Assembly: GCF_003347665.1 (NCBI RefSeq)
Contig: NZ_QDGA01000001.1
Span: 184,654-248,653, forward strand
Length of the DNA stretch: 64,000 nt
From: Microvirga calopogonii
GTDB lineage: Bacteria > Pseudomonadota > Alphaproteobacteria > Rhizobiales > Beijerinckiaceae
Direction: 5' to 3'
The notes beneath the pieces were generated by a model, which saw only the letters and a program-made list of their open reading frames with translations, had not been told where the DNA came from and ran no database searches. Position numbers and translations under genes: made by a program. This document shows, in pieces, positions 1 through 8,337 of the stretch (positions are counted from its first letter, which is position 1; every line of letters starts with the position of its first letter).

Positions 1-976
1 AGCGCTCCTCGGGCTTCGTCGCCCAATCGAACGGTCCGCCGTCGAACTCGGCCGCGATCTCGCCGAAGCGCTCCGCCTGCTCGTGCACGCCGGCCTCGGA
101 ACCGTGGAACTCCAGCAACAGCAGCGGGCTCTCCGGCAGGGTCAGCTTGGAGTGAAGGTTGACCGCCCTCACCTGGACCTCGTCGAGCAGTTCGATGCGT
201 GCCACCGGGATGCCGGTCTGGATCGTCATGATCACCGCGTCGCAGGCGGCCTTCACGGAAGGGAACGGGCAGATGCCGGCCGAAATCGCCTCCGGGATCC
301 CGTGAAGTTTCAGGGTGATTTCGGTGACGACGCCCAGCGTTCCCTCCGAGCCGATGAGGAGGCGTGTTAGGTCGTAGCCCGCCGAGCTCTTCTTGGCCCG
401 GCTCGCCGTCTTCACGATCTCGCCGTTGGGCAGCACGACGGTGAGCGCCAGGACCACATCCTTCATGGTCCCGTAGCGGACCGCATTGGTGCCGGATGCC
501 CGCGTCGCGACCATGCCGCCGATGGAGGCATCTGCGCCCGGATCGATCGGGAAGAACAGCCCCTTGTCGCGCAGGTACTCGTTCAGCTCCTTGCGGGTCA
601 CTCCCGCCTCGACCACGCAGTCCAGATCCTCGTCGTGAACGGCGATGATGCGTTTCATCAGGCTGAGATCGACGGAAACTCCGCCATAGGGCGCATTGAT
701 ATGCCCTTCCAGCGATGTGCCGGTGCCGTAGGGAATGACCGGAACCCCGTGGGCCGCGCAGAGTTTGACGATCTCCGAAACTTCTTCCGTCGTGCGCGGA
801 TAGACCACGATATCCGGCGGCTGGTTCTTCACCCAGGTCAAGGTATGGCCATGCTGCTCGCGCACGGCAGCCGAGGTCGCGACCCGGTCGCCGAAACGCC
901 GCGAGAGTTCGCTCGACAGGGCGGTAATGGAGGCATCCGTCGTCTTCAGGCGGGCATTCGCTTGGGGGGCATTCAT
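1..976 (-). CDS. FAD-linked oxidase (D-lactate/glycolate dehydrogenase type), C-terminus cut by window edge
   Basis: Reading the minus strand from ATG at 976 gives an open frame of 325 codons that runs off the window, so the C-terminal third is missing. The N-terminal half carries the FAD-binding (PCMH-type) signatures YGTGTSLEGH and DPGADASIGGM, followed by SGTNAVRYGTMKD and GSEGTLGVVTEITLKL. The start of the FAD-oxidase C-terminal domain follows (residues about 230 on). Enzymes of this family (GlcD, cytochrome-linked D-lactate dehydrogenase, about 460-480 residues) oxidise 2-hydroxyacids and pass electrons to cytochrome or quinone. The substrate cannot be decided from this part. The gene is divergent from the thioesterase at 1160. 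Confidence 0.85.
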   Translation of the reverse strand, partial: MNAPQANARLKTTDASITALSSELSRRFGDRVATSAAVREQHGHTLTWVKNQPPDIVVYPRTTEEVSEIVKLCAAHGVPVIPYGTGTSLEGHINAPYGGVSVDLSLMKRIIAVHDEDLDCVVEAGVTRKELNEYLRDKGLFFPIDPGADASIGGMVATRASGTNAVRYGTMKDVVLALTVVLPNGEIVKTASRAKKSSAGYDLTRLLIGSEGTLGVVTEITLKLHGIPEAISAGICPFPSVKAACDAVIMTIQTGIPVARIELLDEVQVRAVNLHSKLTLPESPLLLLEFHGSEAGVHEQAERFGEIAAEFDGGPFDWATKPEER

Positions 977-1159
977 GGAGGCTTCAGATCCGGTTGTGAT
1001 GCTCGTTCCACCCATAGCTACCAGAACCGTTGCAAAGGCAACACTCCGGATGAGAAAGATGCCGCACCCCTGCTGCACAAGCCATACGAACGTGCTAACG
1101 TTTATTCCTTTTCGAGGAAAGGACAGTCATCTGAGCGGCATCGAGGGACGAGCCTGACC

Positions 1160-1702
1160 ATGGAGAAGCGGACACCCGTCTTTTTCTTTGCACCCTTCGT
1201 ATCGTCCACGATGCGGGTTGAACCCGCATGGATCGACTATAACGGCCACATGAACATGGCCTATTACCATGTGCTCTTCGACCGTGCCGTGGAGGAAGGC
1301 TTCAGCCTCGTTGGACTAGGGCACGAATACCTGGAGAAGCACCAGGCATCCTTCTTCGCGGCCGAGGTTCACACCGTCTACAAGCGAGAACTGAAGCTGC
1401 ATGACCGAGTGCGCGTCACGCTCCAGCTCGTCGATTTCGACGAGAAGCGGATCCACTACTACCTGGAAATCCGTCACGCCAATGAGGGCTGGGTTGCCGC
1501 CTCGATGGAAGGCCTTTCGCTCCATGTGGACATGGAAACACGGAAGGTCTGTCCCTTCCCGGACGATATTGCGGCCAATCTCGCCGTCATGAAGACCACA
1601 CATGCCCGGCTGTCGCGGCCTCAAGCGCTGGGCCGCATCATCGGCATCCCCCACAAGCCCGAGTTTCAGGACGCCTTATCGGCATCGGGCACGCGCCATT
1701 AG
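1160..1702 (+). CDS. Hot-dog fold thioesterase family protein
   Basis: A 180-residue protein starting at ATG 1160 (MEKRTPVFFF). The open frame extends far upstream, but that part is antisense to the divergent oxidase and has no thioesterase content. The segment WIDYNGHMNMAYYHVLFD, with the Asp of the YNGHMN region, is the classical 4-hydroxybenzoyl-CoA thioesterase signature. It is followed by the central helix and beta strands (VHTVYKRELKLHDRVRV). The family cleaves acyl-CoA thioesters. The YNGHMN variety resembles the thioesterases associated with carnitine/betaine catabolism, but the true substrate is unknown. Its stop overlaps the convergent small gene by 4 bp. Confidence 0.8.
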   Translation: MEKRTPVFFFAPFVSSTMRVEPAWIDYNGHMNMAYYHVLFDRAVEEGFSLVGLGHEYLEKHQASFFAAEVHTVYKRELKLHDRVRVTLQLVDFDEKRIHYYLEIRHANEGWVAASMEGLSLHVDMETRKVCPFPDDIAANLAVMKTTHARLSRPQALGRIIGIPHKPEFQDALSASGTRH

Positions 1703-1980
1703 CAGATTCTCCCGGGCCCGCAGCCGGAGCGCGGCATCGGAGGGATATACCGGGGAGCGAAAAGCCGATCCCGGTCCACGTTCTGCCGGATCTGGTTGCT
1801 TTTGCTCTGAACATCCTGCTCGACACCCAGGATGCGCTGATCCTGCTGGATGCGCCGGTTGATCTGGTCCGTGCTCTGCTCCGCAGGGCTCGTGCGCGGC
1901 AGGCGGGTCTGCGCCTCGGCCGCGACAGCCATTGGCAGGGAAAGGCTTGAGACGACGGCAAGGGCCACCATAAAACGCAT
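1699..1980 (-). CDS. Small secreted protein of unknown function
   Basis: A 93-residue protein with a clear Sec signal peptide (hydrophobic residues 3-20, likely cleavage after AEA or AQT near residue 23). The mature part is polar and Gln/Arg/Asp-rich (QINRRIQQDQRILGVEQDV) with a Pro/Cys-containing tail. The helical heptad-like middle suggests a short coiled coil. I do not recognise a family. The gene converges on the thioesterase with a 4-bp overlap and is divergent from uvrD. Compact conserved alphaproteobacterial periplasmic proteins of this kind are common. The signal peptide and the absence of a better frame support it as real. Confidence 0.6.
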   Translation of the reverse strand: MRFMVALAVVSSLSLPMAVAAEAQTRLPRTSPAEQSTDQINRRIQQDQRILGVEQDVQSKSNQIRQNVDRDRLFAPRYIPPMPRSGCGPGRIC

Positions 1981-2116
1981 GGAACATTCCTCTTCAGGCC
2001 TATGACACCCATATGGCGATCAGCGCCTTTTTCGACAATGAGGTCGAAGCCTGGAAGTTGGCCCCTGCGGCAGGATCGACAGGACTTCAGGCTCGACGCC
2101 GTTCGCCTTTTGATCC

Positions 2117-4504
2117 ATGGTCCCGCTGATGAATCACTCCGATAACCGCCCCGACCCGCAGGACAGTCTCGCCCATGAGCCGGCGTCCGGCTCCTTGAGC
2201 GCCCGCGCCCGTGCAGCTGTCGCGCCCCAATCGCCTTACCTGAACGGCCTGAACCCGGAGCAGCGTGCCGCCGTCGAAGCCACGGAAGGGCCCGTTCTGG
2301 TGCTGGCGGGCGCCGGCACCGGCAAGACCCGCGTGCTGACCACCCGGATCGCGCACCTGATCGCCACCGGCAAGGCCTATCCGTCCCAAATCCTTGCCGT
2401 GACCTTCACCAACAAGGCCGCGCGTGAGATGCGGGAGCGCATCACTTCCGTGATCGGTCCGGTAGCCGAGGGGATGCAATGGCTTGGCACCTTCCACTCC
2501 ATCGGCACCAAGATCCTGCGCCGCCATGCGGAGCTTGTTGGCCTGCGCTCCGACTTCACGATCCTCGGAACGGACGATCAGCTGCGCCTGATGAAGCAGG
2601 TGATCGAAGCCGAGGGGATCGACGAGAAGCGGTGGCCCGCGCGCCAGCTCGCCGCCCATATTGACGGCTGGAAGAACCGAGGCCTCGGGCCCGATCAGGT
2701 TCCTGCCGGTGAAGCCGGCGCCTTCGCCAACGGCAAGGGCGGGCGGCTCTACCGCGCCTATCAGGAGCGGCTGAAGGTCCTCAACGCCGTCGATTTCGGG
2801 GATCTCCTGCTCGAATGCCTGCGTCTATGGCGCGAGCACCCGGACATTCTGGAGCAATACCAAAACCGGTTCCGCTACATGTTGGTGGACGAATACCAGG
2901 ACACCAACGTCGCCCAGTATCTCTGGCTGAGGCTGCTCGCCCAGGCACGCAAGAACCTGTGTTGCGTCGGCGACGACGATCAGTCGATCTATGGCTGGCG
3001 CGGTGCGGAGGTCGACAACATCCTGCGCTTCGAACACGACTTCCCGGGCGCGACCGTGATCCGCCTGGAGCGCAATTATCGCTCCACCGGCCACATTCTC
3101 TCCGCCGCCTCCGGTCTCATCGCCAAGAACCAGGGCCGTCTCGGCAAGACCCTGCGCACGGAGGACGAGGCCGGTGAAAAGGTGACGATCACCGGCGCCT
3201 GGGATTCCGAGGACGAAGCCCGCCTTATCGGCGAGGAGATCGAGGCCTTCCACGCCAAGAAGCACCCGCTCTCCGAGATCGCGATCCTGGTGCGCATCTC
3301 CGCCCAGATGCGCGAGATCGAAGACCGGCTGGTGACGCTCGGCGTCCCCTATCGCGTCATCGGCGGTCCGCGCTTCTACGAGCGCGCGGAAATCCGCGAT
3401 GCGCTTGCTTATCTTCGAGTCGTCAACCAGCCGGCGGACGATCTCGCCTTCGAGCGGATCGTGAATGTGCCCAAGCGTGGCCTGGGCGATGCCACCATCC
3501 AGGTGCTGCACAACCATGCCCGCGCCGCCCGCGTGCCGCTCATGGAGGCCGCGCGCTTCATCGTCGAGACCGACGAGCTGAAGCCGAAGCCTCGGGCCAC
3601 TTTGCGCGACCTTCTGATCTCCTTCGGCCGCTGGTCGAAGCTCTCCGAGACCATGACGCAGTCGGAGGTCGCGCAAACCGTGCTGGAGGAATCCGGCTAC
3701 ACCGACATGTGGCAGAAGGACAAATCGGCCGATGCCGCGGGACGCCTGGAAAACCTCAAGGAGCTCGTGCGCTCCATGGAGGAATTTCCCGACCTGCAGA
3801 GCTTCCTCGAGCATGTGTCCCTGGTCATGGAGGCCAACGAGAGCGACACGACCGAGCGCGTGAGCCTCATGACGCTTCATGCGGCGAAAGGTTTGGAGTT
3901 CGACACGGTCTTCCTGCCCGGTTGGGAGGAAGGTCTGTTCCCGAACCAGCGCGCGCTCGACGAGAGCGGCCGCGCCGGCCTCGAAGAAGAGCGTCGCCTC
4001 GCCCATGTAGGCCTCACCCGTGCGCGGCGCCGGGCCAAGATCTACTTCGCCTCCAACCGTCGCATCCATGGCCTGTGGAACTCGACCGTTCCCAGCCGCT
4101 TCGTCGACGACCTGCCCGAGACCAACGTGGAGATCGTCGAGGCTCCTGCGAACTTTTCCTATGGCGGCTACGGCGGCGGCTCACGCTTCGACCGCATGCA
4201 GCCTTTCAGCGGCTCGTCGTACCAGACGCCCGGTTGGCAGCGCGCCCAGGCGCATCGCGCCTCGACCGACGATGGCGGCTATTCCGCGCGTCGCTCGGGC
4301 GACAGACGTGGGCCCATGCTGATCGAGGGTGAATTGGTGGCCAAGTCCACCGGCGGTTCGGGCTTTGCCGTGGGCGGGCGCGTCCTGCACACCAAGTTCG
4401 GCCCGGGCACCATCGAAGCGGTCGACGGCAACAAGCTCACGGTCGAGTTCGACAAGGCCGGACGGAAAATGGTGCTGGACAGCTTCGTCGAGGCATTGGG
4501 GTAA
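2117..4504 (+). CDS. uvrD: ATP-dependent DNA helicase UvrD/PcrA
   Basis: A 795-residue superfamily 1A 3'-5' helicase that acts in nucleotide-excision and mismatch repair and in removing RecA and stalled polymerases. Seen: Q-motif LNPEQRAAVEATEGP (about 46-60), Walker A AGAGTGKTRVL (about 64-74), motif Ia VTFTNKAAREMRERI, motif II DEYQDTN, motif III DDDQSIYGWRGA, motif IV RLERNYRST, motif V LMTLHAAKGLEFDTVF and motif VI HVGLTRAR. The C-terminus ends in the PcrA-type Tudor-like fold (GGRVLHTKFGPGTIEAVDG), which in PcrA binds RNA polymerase. ATG 2117 and ATG 2129 are both possible starts and neither has a strong ribosome-binding site. It is monocistronic. Confidence 0.95.
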   Translation: MVPLMNHSDNRPDPQDSLAHEPASGSLSARARAAVAPQSPYLNGLNPEQRAAVEATEGPVLVLAGAGTGKTRVLTTRIAHLIATGKAYPSQILAVTFTNKAAREMRERITSVIGPVAEGMQWLGTFHSIGTKILRRHAELVGLRSDFTILGTDDQLRLMKQVIEAEGIDEKRWPARQLAAHIDGWKNRGLGPDQVPAGEAGAFANGKGGRLYRAYQERLKVLNAVDFGDLLLECLRLWREHPDILEQYQNRFRYMLVDEYQDTNVAQYLWLRLLAQARKNLCCVGDDDQSIYGWRGAEVDNILRFEHDFPGATVIRLERNYRSTGHILSAASGLIAKNQGRLGKTLRTEDEAGEKVTITGAWDSEDEARLIGEEIEAFHAKKHPLSEIAILVRISAQMREIEDRLVTLGVPYRVIGGPRFYERAEIRDALAYLRVVNQPADDLAFERIVNVPKRGLGDATIQVLHNHARAARVPLMEAARFIVETDELKPKPRATLRDLLISFGRWSKLSETMTQSEVAQTVLEESGYTDMWQKDKSADAAGRLENLKELVRSMEEFPDLQSFLEHVSLVMEANESDTTERVSLMTLHAAKGLEFDTVFLPGWEEGLFPNQRALDESGRAGLEEERRLAHVGLTRARRRAKIYFASNRRIHGLWNSTVPSRFVDDLPETNVEIVEAPANFSYGGYGGGSRFDRMQPFSGSSYQTPGWQRAQAHRASTDDGGYSARRSGDRRGPMLIEGELVAKSTGGSGFAVGGRVLHTKFGPGTIEAVDGNKLTVEFDKAGRKMVLDSFVEALG

Positions 4505-4518
4505 CACCCTGGGCCTCC

Positions 4519-4614
4519 GTCATCACCGGCCTTGTGCCGGTGATCTCGACAGAGGTTTGAGGCGCAGCGCTTCATGGAATCGGGATGGCCGGGACGAGCC
4601 CGGCCATGACGTGA
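4519..4614. repeat. Composite palindromic repeat (two hairpins)
   Basis: Two perfect 9-bp hairpins: ATCACCGGC (4522-4530) with its complement at 4536-4544, and ATGGCCGGG (4585-4593) with its complement at 4599-4607. They are separated by about 40 bp. The same two-hairpin layout recurs at 16747-16834, with related versions at 16127-16213 and 63922-64000. It sits between the convergent genes uvrD and manganese catalase, where it could also act as a transcription barrier. It resembles the REP/RIME-type intergenic elements known in Rhizobiales. Confidence 0.75.
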
Positions 4615-4629
4615 TATCACGTTGGTACT

Positions 4630-5511
4630 TTACTCCGCAGCCGCCGGCGGCACCGGCGCAGGCGGCGTGCCGTAGGTACGCGGATCGATCGGGTTGAGCT
4701 GGCCTTCGTCTTCCGTGTAGGCCGGCGGGCGGTCGACATAGGTGAAGGTGCCCTTCCCGTCCGGCGCAGGCCCCTGCGCCCAGCGGCCCTGCTGGCTCTC
4801 CACGCCCTCGGAATGGTTGAGGAATTGGTAAGCGACCTCGGTCTTCTCCAGGCCCTGCGGGAAGTTCGACGGGACCGGGGTCGTTTCGAGGCCGTCCTCC
4901 TCCAGTTCCTTGATCGCCGCGAGCCACTGGTTCTGGTGCATGGTGTCACGGGCGAGCATGAAAGAGAGCATGTCGCGTACGCCTGTGTCGTTCGTCATGT
5001 TGTAGAGGCGGGCGACCTGCAGACGTCCCTGGCTTTCGGCGGTCACGTTGAAGCGGAAATCGGCGAGGAGGTTGCCGCTTGCAATCGTATAAGCCGCATT
5101 CCAGGGATTGCCGACGCTGTCCGACGGACGGGATCCGAGGCCGGCCACAATGTATTGCTGCGGGTTCATGCCGGCCACGATGGCATCCTCGACACGGGCT
5201 CCGCCCATGACGGCGCCGACCACGGAGTTCTTGGCCATCTCTTCCTGCTGCTCGATCGGAGATGTTTCGAGCAGGCGCGCAATCATGGTGGCGAGCATTT
5301 CGACATGGCCGATTTCCTCGGTGCCGATGTCCATGATCATGTCTTTGTACTTCTGAGGACCGCGACAGTTCCAACCCTGAAACAGGTAGGTCATCATCAC
5401 GCTCATCTCGCCCCATTGGCCGCCGAGGGGCTCCTGCAGCATCTTGGCGAAAAGCGGGTCGGGTCTTTCGGGCTTGGCATGATACGCCATCTGCTTCTGA
5501 CGGAAGAACAT
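4630..5511 (-). CDS. Manganese catalase (KatN family)
   Basis: A 293-residue non-haem catalase that disproportionates hydrogen peroxide at a di-manganese centre. I place the start at ATG 5511, preceded by AGGAG at a 5-6-nt spacing, rather than at upstream starts that add an unsupported 15 residues. Metal-ligand regions are visible: GEMSVMMTYLFQGW (Glu near 35), TEEIGHVEML (Glu/His near 66-69), AESQGRLQVARLYN (Glu) and MLARDTMHQNQW (His). The Pro-rich C-terminal tail is typical of the bacterial long form. The gene is preceded by an EcfG-type promoter (see 5572-5596), which fits a general-stress role. It is divergent from cfa. Confidence 0.93.
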   Translation of the reverse strand: MFFRQKQMAYHAKPERPDPLFAKMLQEPLGGQWGEMSVMMTYLFQGWNCRGPQKYKDMIMDIGTEEIGHVEMLATMIARLLETSPIEQQEEMAKNSVVGAVMGGARVEDAIVAGMNPQQYIVAGLGSRPSDSVGNPWNAAYTIASGNLLADFRFNVTAESQGRLQVARLYNMTNDTGVRDMLSFMLARDTMHQNQWLAAIKELEEDGLETTPVPSNFPQGLEKTEVAYQFLNHSEGVESQQGRWAQGPAPDGKGTFTYVDRPPAYTEDEGQLNPIDPRTYGTPPAPVPPAAAE

Positions 5512-5571
5512 CGGCTGCTCCTGTTCGATGGATTGAATGGCGGCGCTCGGCCCCACGAGCGTCAGGCTTCC

Positions 5572-5596
5572 AACAAGAGCGATTCCCGGTTGTTCC
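5572..5596 (-). promoter_or_regulatory. Probable EcfG (general stress sigma) promoter of manganese catalase
   Basis: On the minus strand GGAAC (5596-5592) is followed after 16 nt by TGTT (5575-5572). The alphaproteobacterial EcfG consensus is GGAAC-N16/17-cGTT. The inferred transcript start lies about 55 nt upstream of the catalase ATG at 5511. Confidence 0.6.
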
Positions 5597-5708
5597 CGAA
5601 TTCGGCTGTCTTTCCTGTACTTTAGACTTATTATGATTTGGCCTTTTAGCCTCTAGCCACCCGCGCGCAACTGTGGAACCATCCGCGCCCGACGAACAAT
5701 CATCAGAG

Positions 5709-6989
5709 ATGCCGATGTTCCCGTTGTCCCATATGCTGAAATCCTTCATTCGCACCGGCACCTTAAAGGTCGTCGATGCGGAGGGCGGCGTGCACGTGTT
5801 CGGCGGCGCCAAGCCAGGGCCGAGCGTCACCATGCGCCTGACGGACCGTTCGCTTTACCATAAGCTCTTCCTCAATCCGGAGCTGCATGCAGGCGAAGCT
5901 TATATGGACGGGCGTATGAGCTTCGAGGACGGCTCGACCTTGCGGGACTTCCTCAATCTCTTTTCGATGAATCGCTCGACCCTGGCAAACTACCCGCTCC
6001 AGAACGTGCTGAAGCGCATCTCACGGACCGTGAAGCGCTTCCAGCAGGCGAACCCGGTCGGCAAGGCGCAGCAGAACGTGGCGCATCACTACGATCTCGG
6101 AAACGATTTCTACAGGCTCTTCCTCGACAAGGGCATGCAGTATTCCTGCGCCTACTTCGTCAACGATGACGACACGCTGGAAGAGGCGCAGCAGAACAAG
6201 CTTCGGCTCATTGCCTCGAAGCTGCAGCTCAAGCCCGGCTTGAAGATCCTCGATATCGGCAGCGGCTGGGGTGATCTCGCCCTCTATCTTGCCGCAATGG
6301 AGGACGTGGACGTGACAGGCGTCACGCTGTCGAAGGAGCAGTATGAACTCTCCAACGAGAAGGCACGGCGCGCCGGCCTCTCGAACCGCGTGCGCTTCGA
6401 GCTGCTCGATTACCGCAAGGTGGAGAAGAAGTTCGACCGCATCGTATCAGTGGGCATGTTCGAGCATGTGGGCGTTCATCATTACGGCGAGTTCTTCAAG
6501 AAGATCAACGCACTGCTCGATGATGACGGGCTCATGGTGCTGCACTCCATCGGCAAGATGAGTCCGCCCGGCACCGCGAGCCCCTGGCTGCGCAAGTATA
6601 TCTTCCCCGGCGCCTATTCCCCTGCCCTGTCGGAGGTGTTTCCCGTCGTCGAGCAGAACCAGCTATGGGTGACTGATTTGGAGTTCCTGCGTCTTCACTA
6701 TGCCAAGACGCTCAACCATTGGCATCGGCGCTTCGAGGCCAACCGGGAGAAGATCGCTGCGATGTACGACGAGCGGTTCTGCCGGATGTTCGAATTCTAT
6801 CTCATCAGCGCCGAGACCATGTTCACGACCGGAAGCCAGCTGGTCTTTCATATGCAGCTGGCCCGCAAGCGCGATGCCGCGCCCATCGTGCGCGATTACA
6901 TCACGGATACCCAGCGTGCCTACAAGGCCAAGGAAACCGAGAAGCTGCATGTGCTCGCACCTGCAGAGACGGTTCTGCAGGCCGGCTGA
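5709..6989 (+). CDS. cfa: Cyclopropane-fatty-acyl-phospholipid synthase
   Basis: About 426 residues from ATG 5709. A GTG at 5673 would add 12 residues of low-complexity sequence. The enzyme transfers a methylene group from S-adenosylmethionine to cis double bonds of membrane phospholipids, typically in stationary phase or stress. Seen: an N-terminal lipid-binding region (LYHKLFLNPELHAGEAYMDG), then NVAHHYDLGNDFYRLFLD, QYSCAYF, the SAM-binding motif LDIGSGWGDLALYLA and GMFEHVGVHHYGEFF, and the C-terminal ANREKIAAMYDERFCRMFEFYL region. The divergent stress-type catalase upstream suggests both belong to a stress or envelope-protection response. Confidence 0.93.
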   Translation: MPMFPLSHMLKSFIRTGTLKVVDAEGGVHVFGGAKPGPSVTMRLTDRSLYHKLFLNPELHAGEAYMDGRMSFEDGSTLRDFLNLFSMNRSTLANYPLQNVLKRISRTVKRFQQANPVGKAQQNVAHHYDLGNDFYRLFLDKGMQYSCAYFVNDDDTLEEAQQNKLRLIASKLQLKPGLKILDIGSGWGDLALYLAAMEDVDVTGVTLSKEQYELSNEKARRAGLSNRVRFELLDYRKVEKKFDRIVSVGMFEHVGVHHYGEFFKKINALLDDDGLMVLHSIGKMSPPGTASPWLRKYIFPGAYSPALSEVFPVVEQNQLWVTDLEFLRLHYAKTLNHWHRRFEANREKIAAMYDERFCRMFEFYLISAETMFTTGSQLVFHMQLARKRDAAPIVRDYITDTQRAYKAKETEKLHVLAPAETVLQAG

Positions 6990-7011
6990 CGAGGCTATTA
7001 AGCTGGCGTTT

Positions 7012-7289
7012 CTACCGAGCTGGAGAGTCGGCCGGATTCAGCATGACAGGTTTCCCCTCTCGTGCAGCTTGGTACACGGCCTGCAGGATGCGGATATCGC
7101 GCAGGCCCTCCTCGCCGGGTGTCTTGCGTTCGCGGTTGTCCATCACGGCTTTGAGGCAAGGCGAGCCCGCCTCCTCCGCTTTGCGCGAAAGCTGGGCGCG
7201 GCGGCAAGTGCGGAGTCCAGGAGGAGCCCTCCGCCCGTGCCGCGCAGGAAGAGCCGGCGGGACAGGTCCGCATCGAAATACATCGTCAT
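7012..7289 (-). pseudogene. Remnant of a Tat-exported Gfo/Idh/MocA oxidoreductase (internal deletion, frameshift)
   Basis: From ATG 7289 the frame reads MTMYFDADLSRRLFLRG, a twin-arginine signal, then TGGGLLLDSALAAAPS. It then meets a stop. A second frame continues as LSRKAEEAGSPCLKAVMDNRERKTPGEEG and RDIRILQAVYQAAREGKPV, ending at a stop at 7012. The second part matches the C-terminal end of glucose-fructose-oxidoreductase-like proteins in style, while the first matches the exported N-terminus. The roughly 300-residue middle is missing, so this is a fused N- and C-terminal relic. An alternative 94-residue frame from 7296 joins most of the second part but loses the Tat signal. Confidence 0.6.
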
Positions 7290-7309
7290 GGTACATACCC
7301 GAAACGCGG

Positions 7310-8185
7310 TCAGGTGAGGGTCTCGTAATCCTTGTTCTTCAGGCCGTCATGGGAATGGCGCGTCGGCAGCTTACCCTGTGGCTGCTTCTTGAAGTTCGAT
7401 GCGGCTTTGGTGCCCACGGGCCCCTTTGAGATCGTGATGCCGCCGTCCACCATGTAAAGCGCACCTGTGACGAAGCTTGCTTCGTCCGATGCCAGGAAGC
7501 AGAACACGTTCGCGACTTCCTCAGGCGTGCCGCGCCGGCCCATGGGAGTGGCCTGGGTGATCATCGTGGCAAGCTCCGCATCCATCGGGCCCGTGGATTT
7601 ATGCGTCCAGGCCGTATCGATAGGACCAGGGCACACGCAATTGGCTCGTACGCCATACGGCACCTGCTCGGCCGCGACGCCACGGATGAAGGAATGGATG
7701 AAGGCCTTCGTGCCGCCATAGGGTGTATTCTTCGGATGTCCGAGCACACCGGCTTCGGATCCTGTAGCGATGATGTTGCCGTGCGTCTCCTGGAGATGAG
7801 GCAGGGCGAACTTCGTCATCAGGAAGACCGAGCGCACATTCGAGCGGAATGTCTCGTCGAACTTGTCGATGGGATAATCCTGCGTCTCGGCCACAGCGAG
7901 AAAGACGCCGGCATTGTTGACGAGGACATCGATCCGGCCATAGGCGTCCACGCAGGCTTCGACGGCCGCCTGAGCATGGCGCTCCTCGGCGATGTCGCCG
8001 AGGTAGATCTCCGCGAAGCCGCCGGCCCCATTGATTGTCCGGGCCACATCCTCCACCGGATCGTCCGGCAGACCGACGAGGAGAAGGCGCGCGCCTTCGT
8101 GGGCGAACTTGAGCGCAATGGCTTCGCCGATACCGGTGCCGGCACCCGTCACGATGGCAACCTTGTCGAAAAGACGTCCAGTCAT
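7310..8185 (-). CDS. Short-chain dehydrogenase/reductase (SDR family)
   Basis: A 291-residue classical SDR from ATG 8185, which has AGGAG 6-7 nt upstream; the longer upstream frame is not supported. Seen: the NAD(P)-binding motif VTGAGTGIGEAIALKF (about 11-26), NNAG near residue 90, catalytic Ser in ATGSEAGVLG and YGGTKAF (Tyr and Lys four apart), then CPGPIDTAW and the terminal SFVTGALYMVDGGITIS. After the usual end there is a charged tail of about 35 residues (KKQPQGKLPTRHSHDGL). The substrate is unknown. It lies just upstream of the Gfo/Idh relic, so both may come from a lost sugar or polyol catabolic set. Confidence 0.88.
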   Translation of the reverse strand: MTGRLFDKVAIVTGAGTGIGEAIALKFAHEGARLLLVGLPDDPVEDVARTINGAGGFAEIYLGDIAEERHAQAAVEACVDAYGRIDVLVNNAGVFLAVAETQDYPIDKFDETFRSNVRSVFLMTKFALPHLQETHGNIIATGSEAGVLGHPKNTPYGGTKAFIHSFIRGVAAEQVPYGVRANCVCPGPIDTAWTHKSTGPMDAELATMITQATPMGRRGTPEEVANVFCFLASDEASFVTGALYMVDGGITISKGPVGTKAASNFKKQPQGKLPTRHSHDGLKNKDYETLT

Positions 8186-8337
8186 GGGAATCTCCTGGAA
8201 GAACAATCGCAGCCGCCGGCGGGGGACCGCGGCCGACATCAGGTGAGGGCACAACGGGACGCCATCCTGCCGGTTCCAGACAAAGCCCGATCTCACGGAC
8301 AGGTGACCTCGGGCACGAGGGATGCTAAGGCGACGGC

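Noticed and set aside
635..1159. N-terminal extension of the thioesterase frame
   Set aside because: The upstream part is antisense to the divergent FAD oxidase and not thioesterase-like; the gene starts at 1160.
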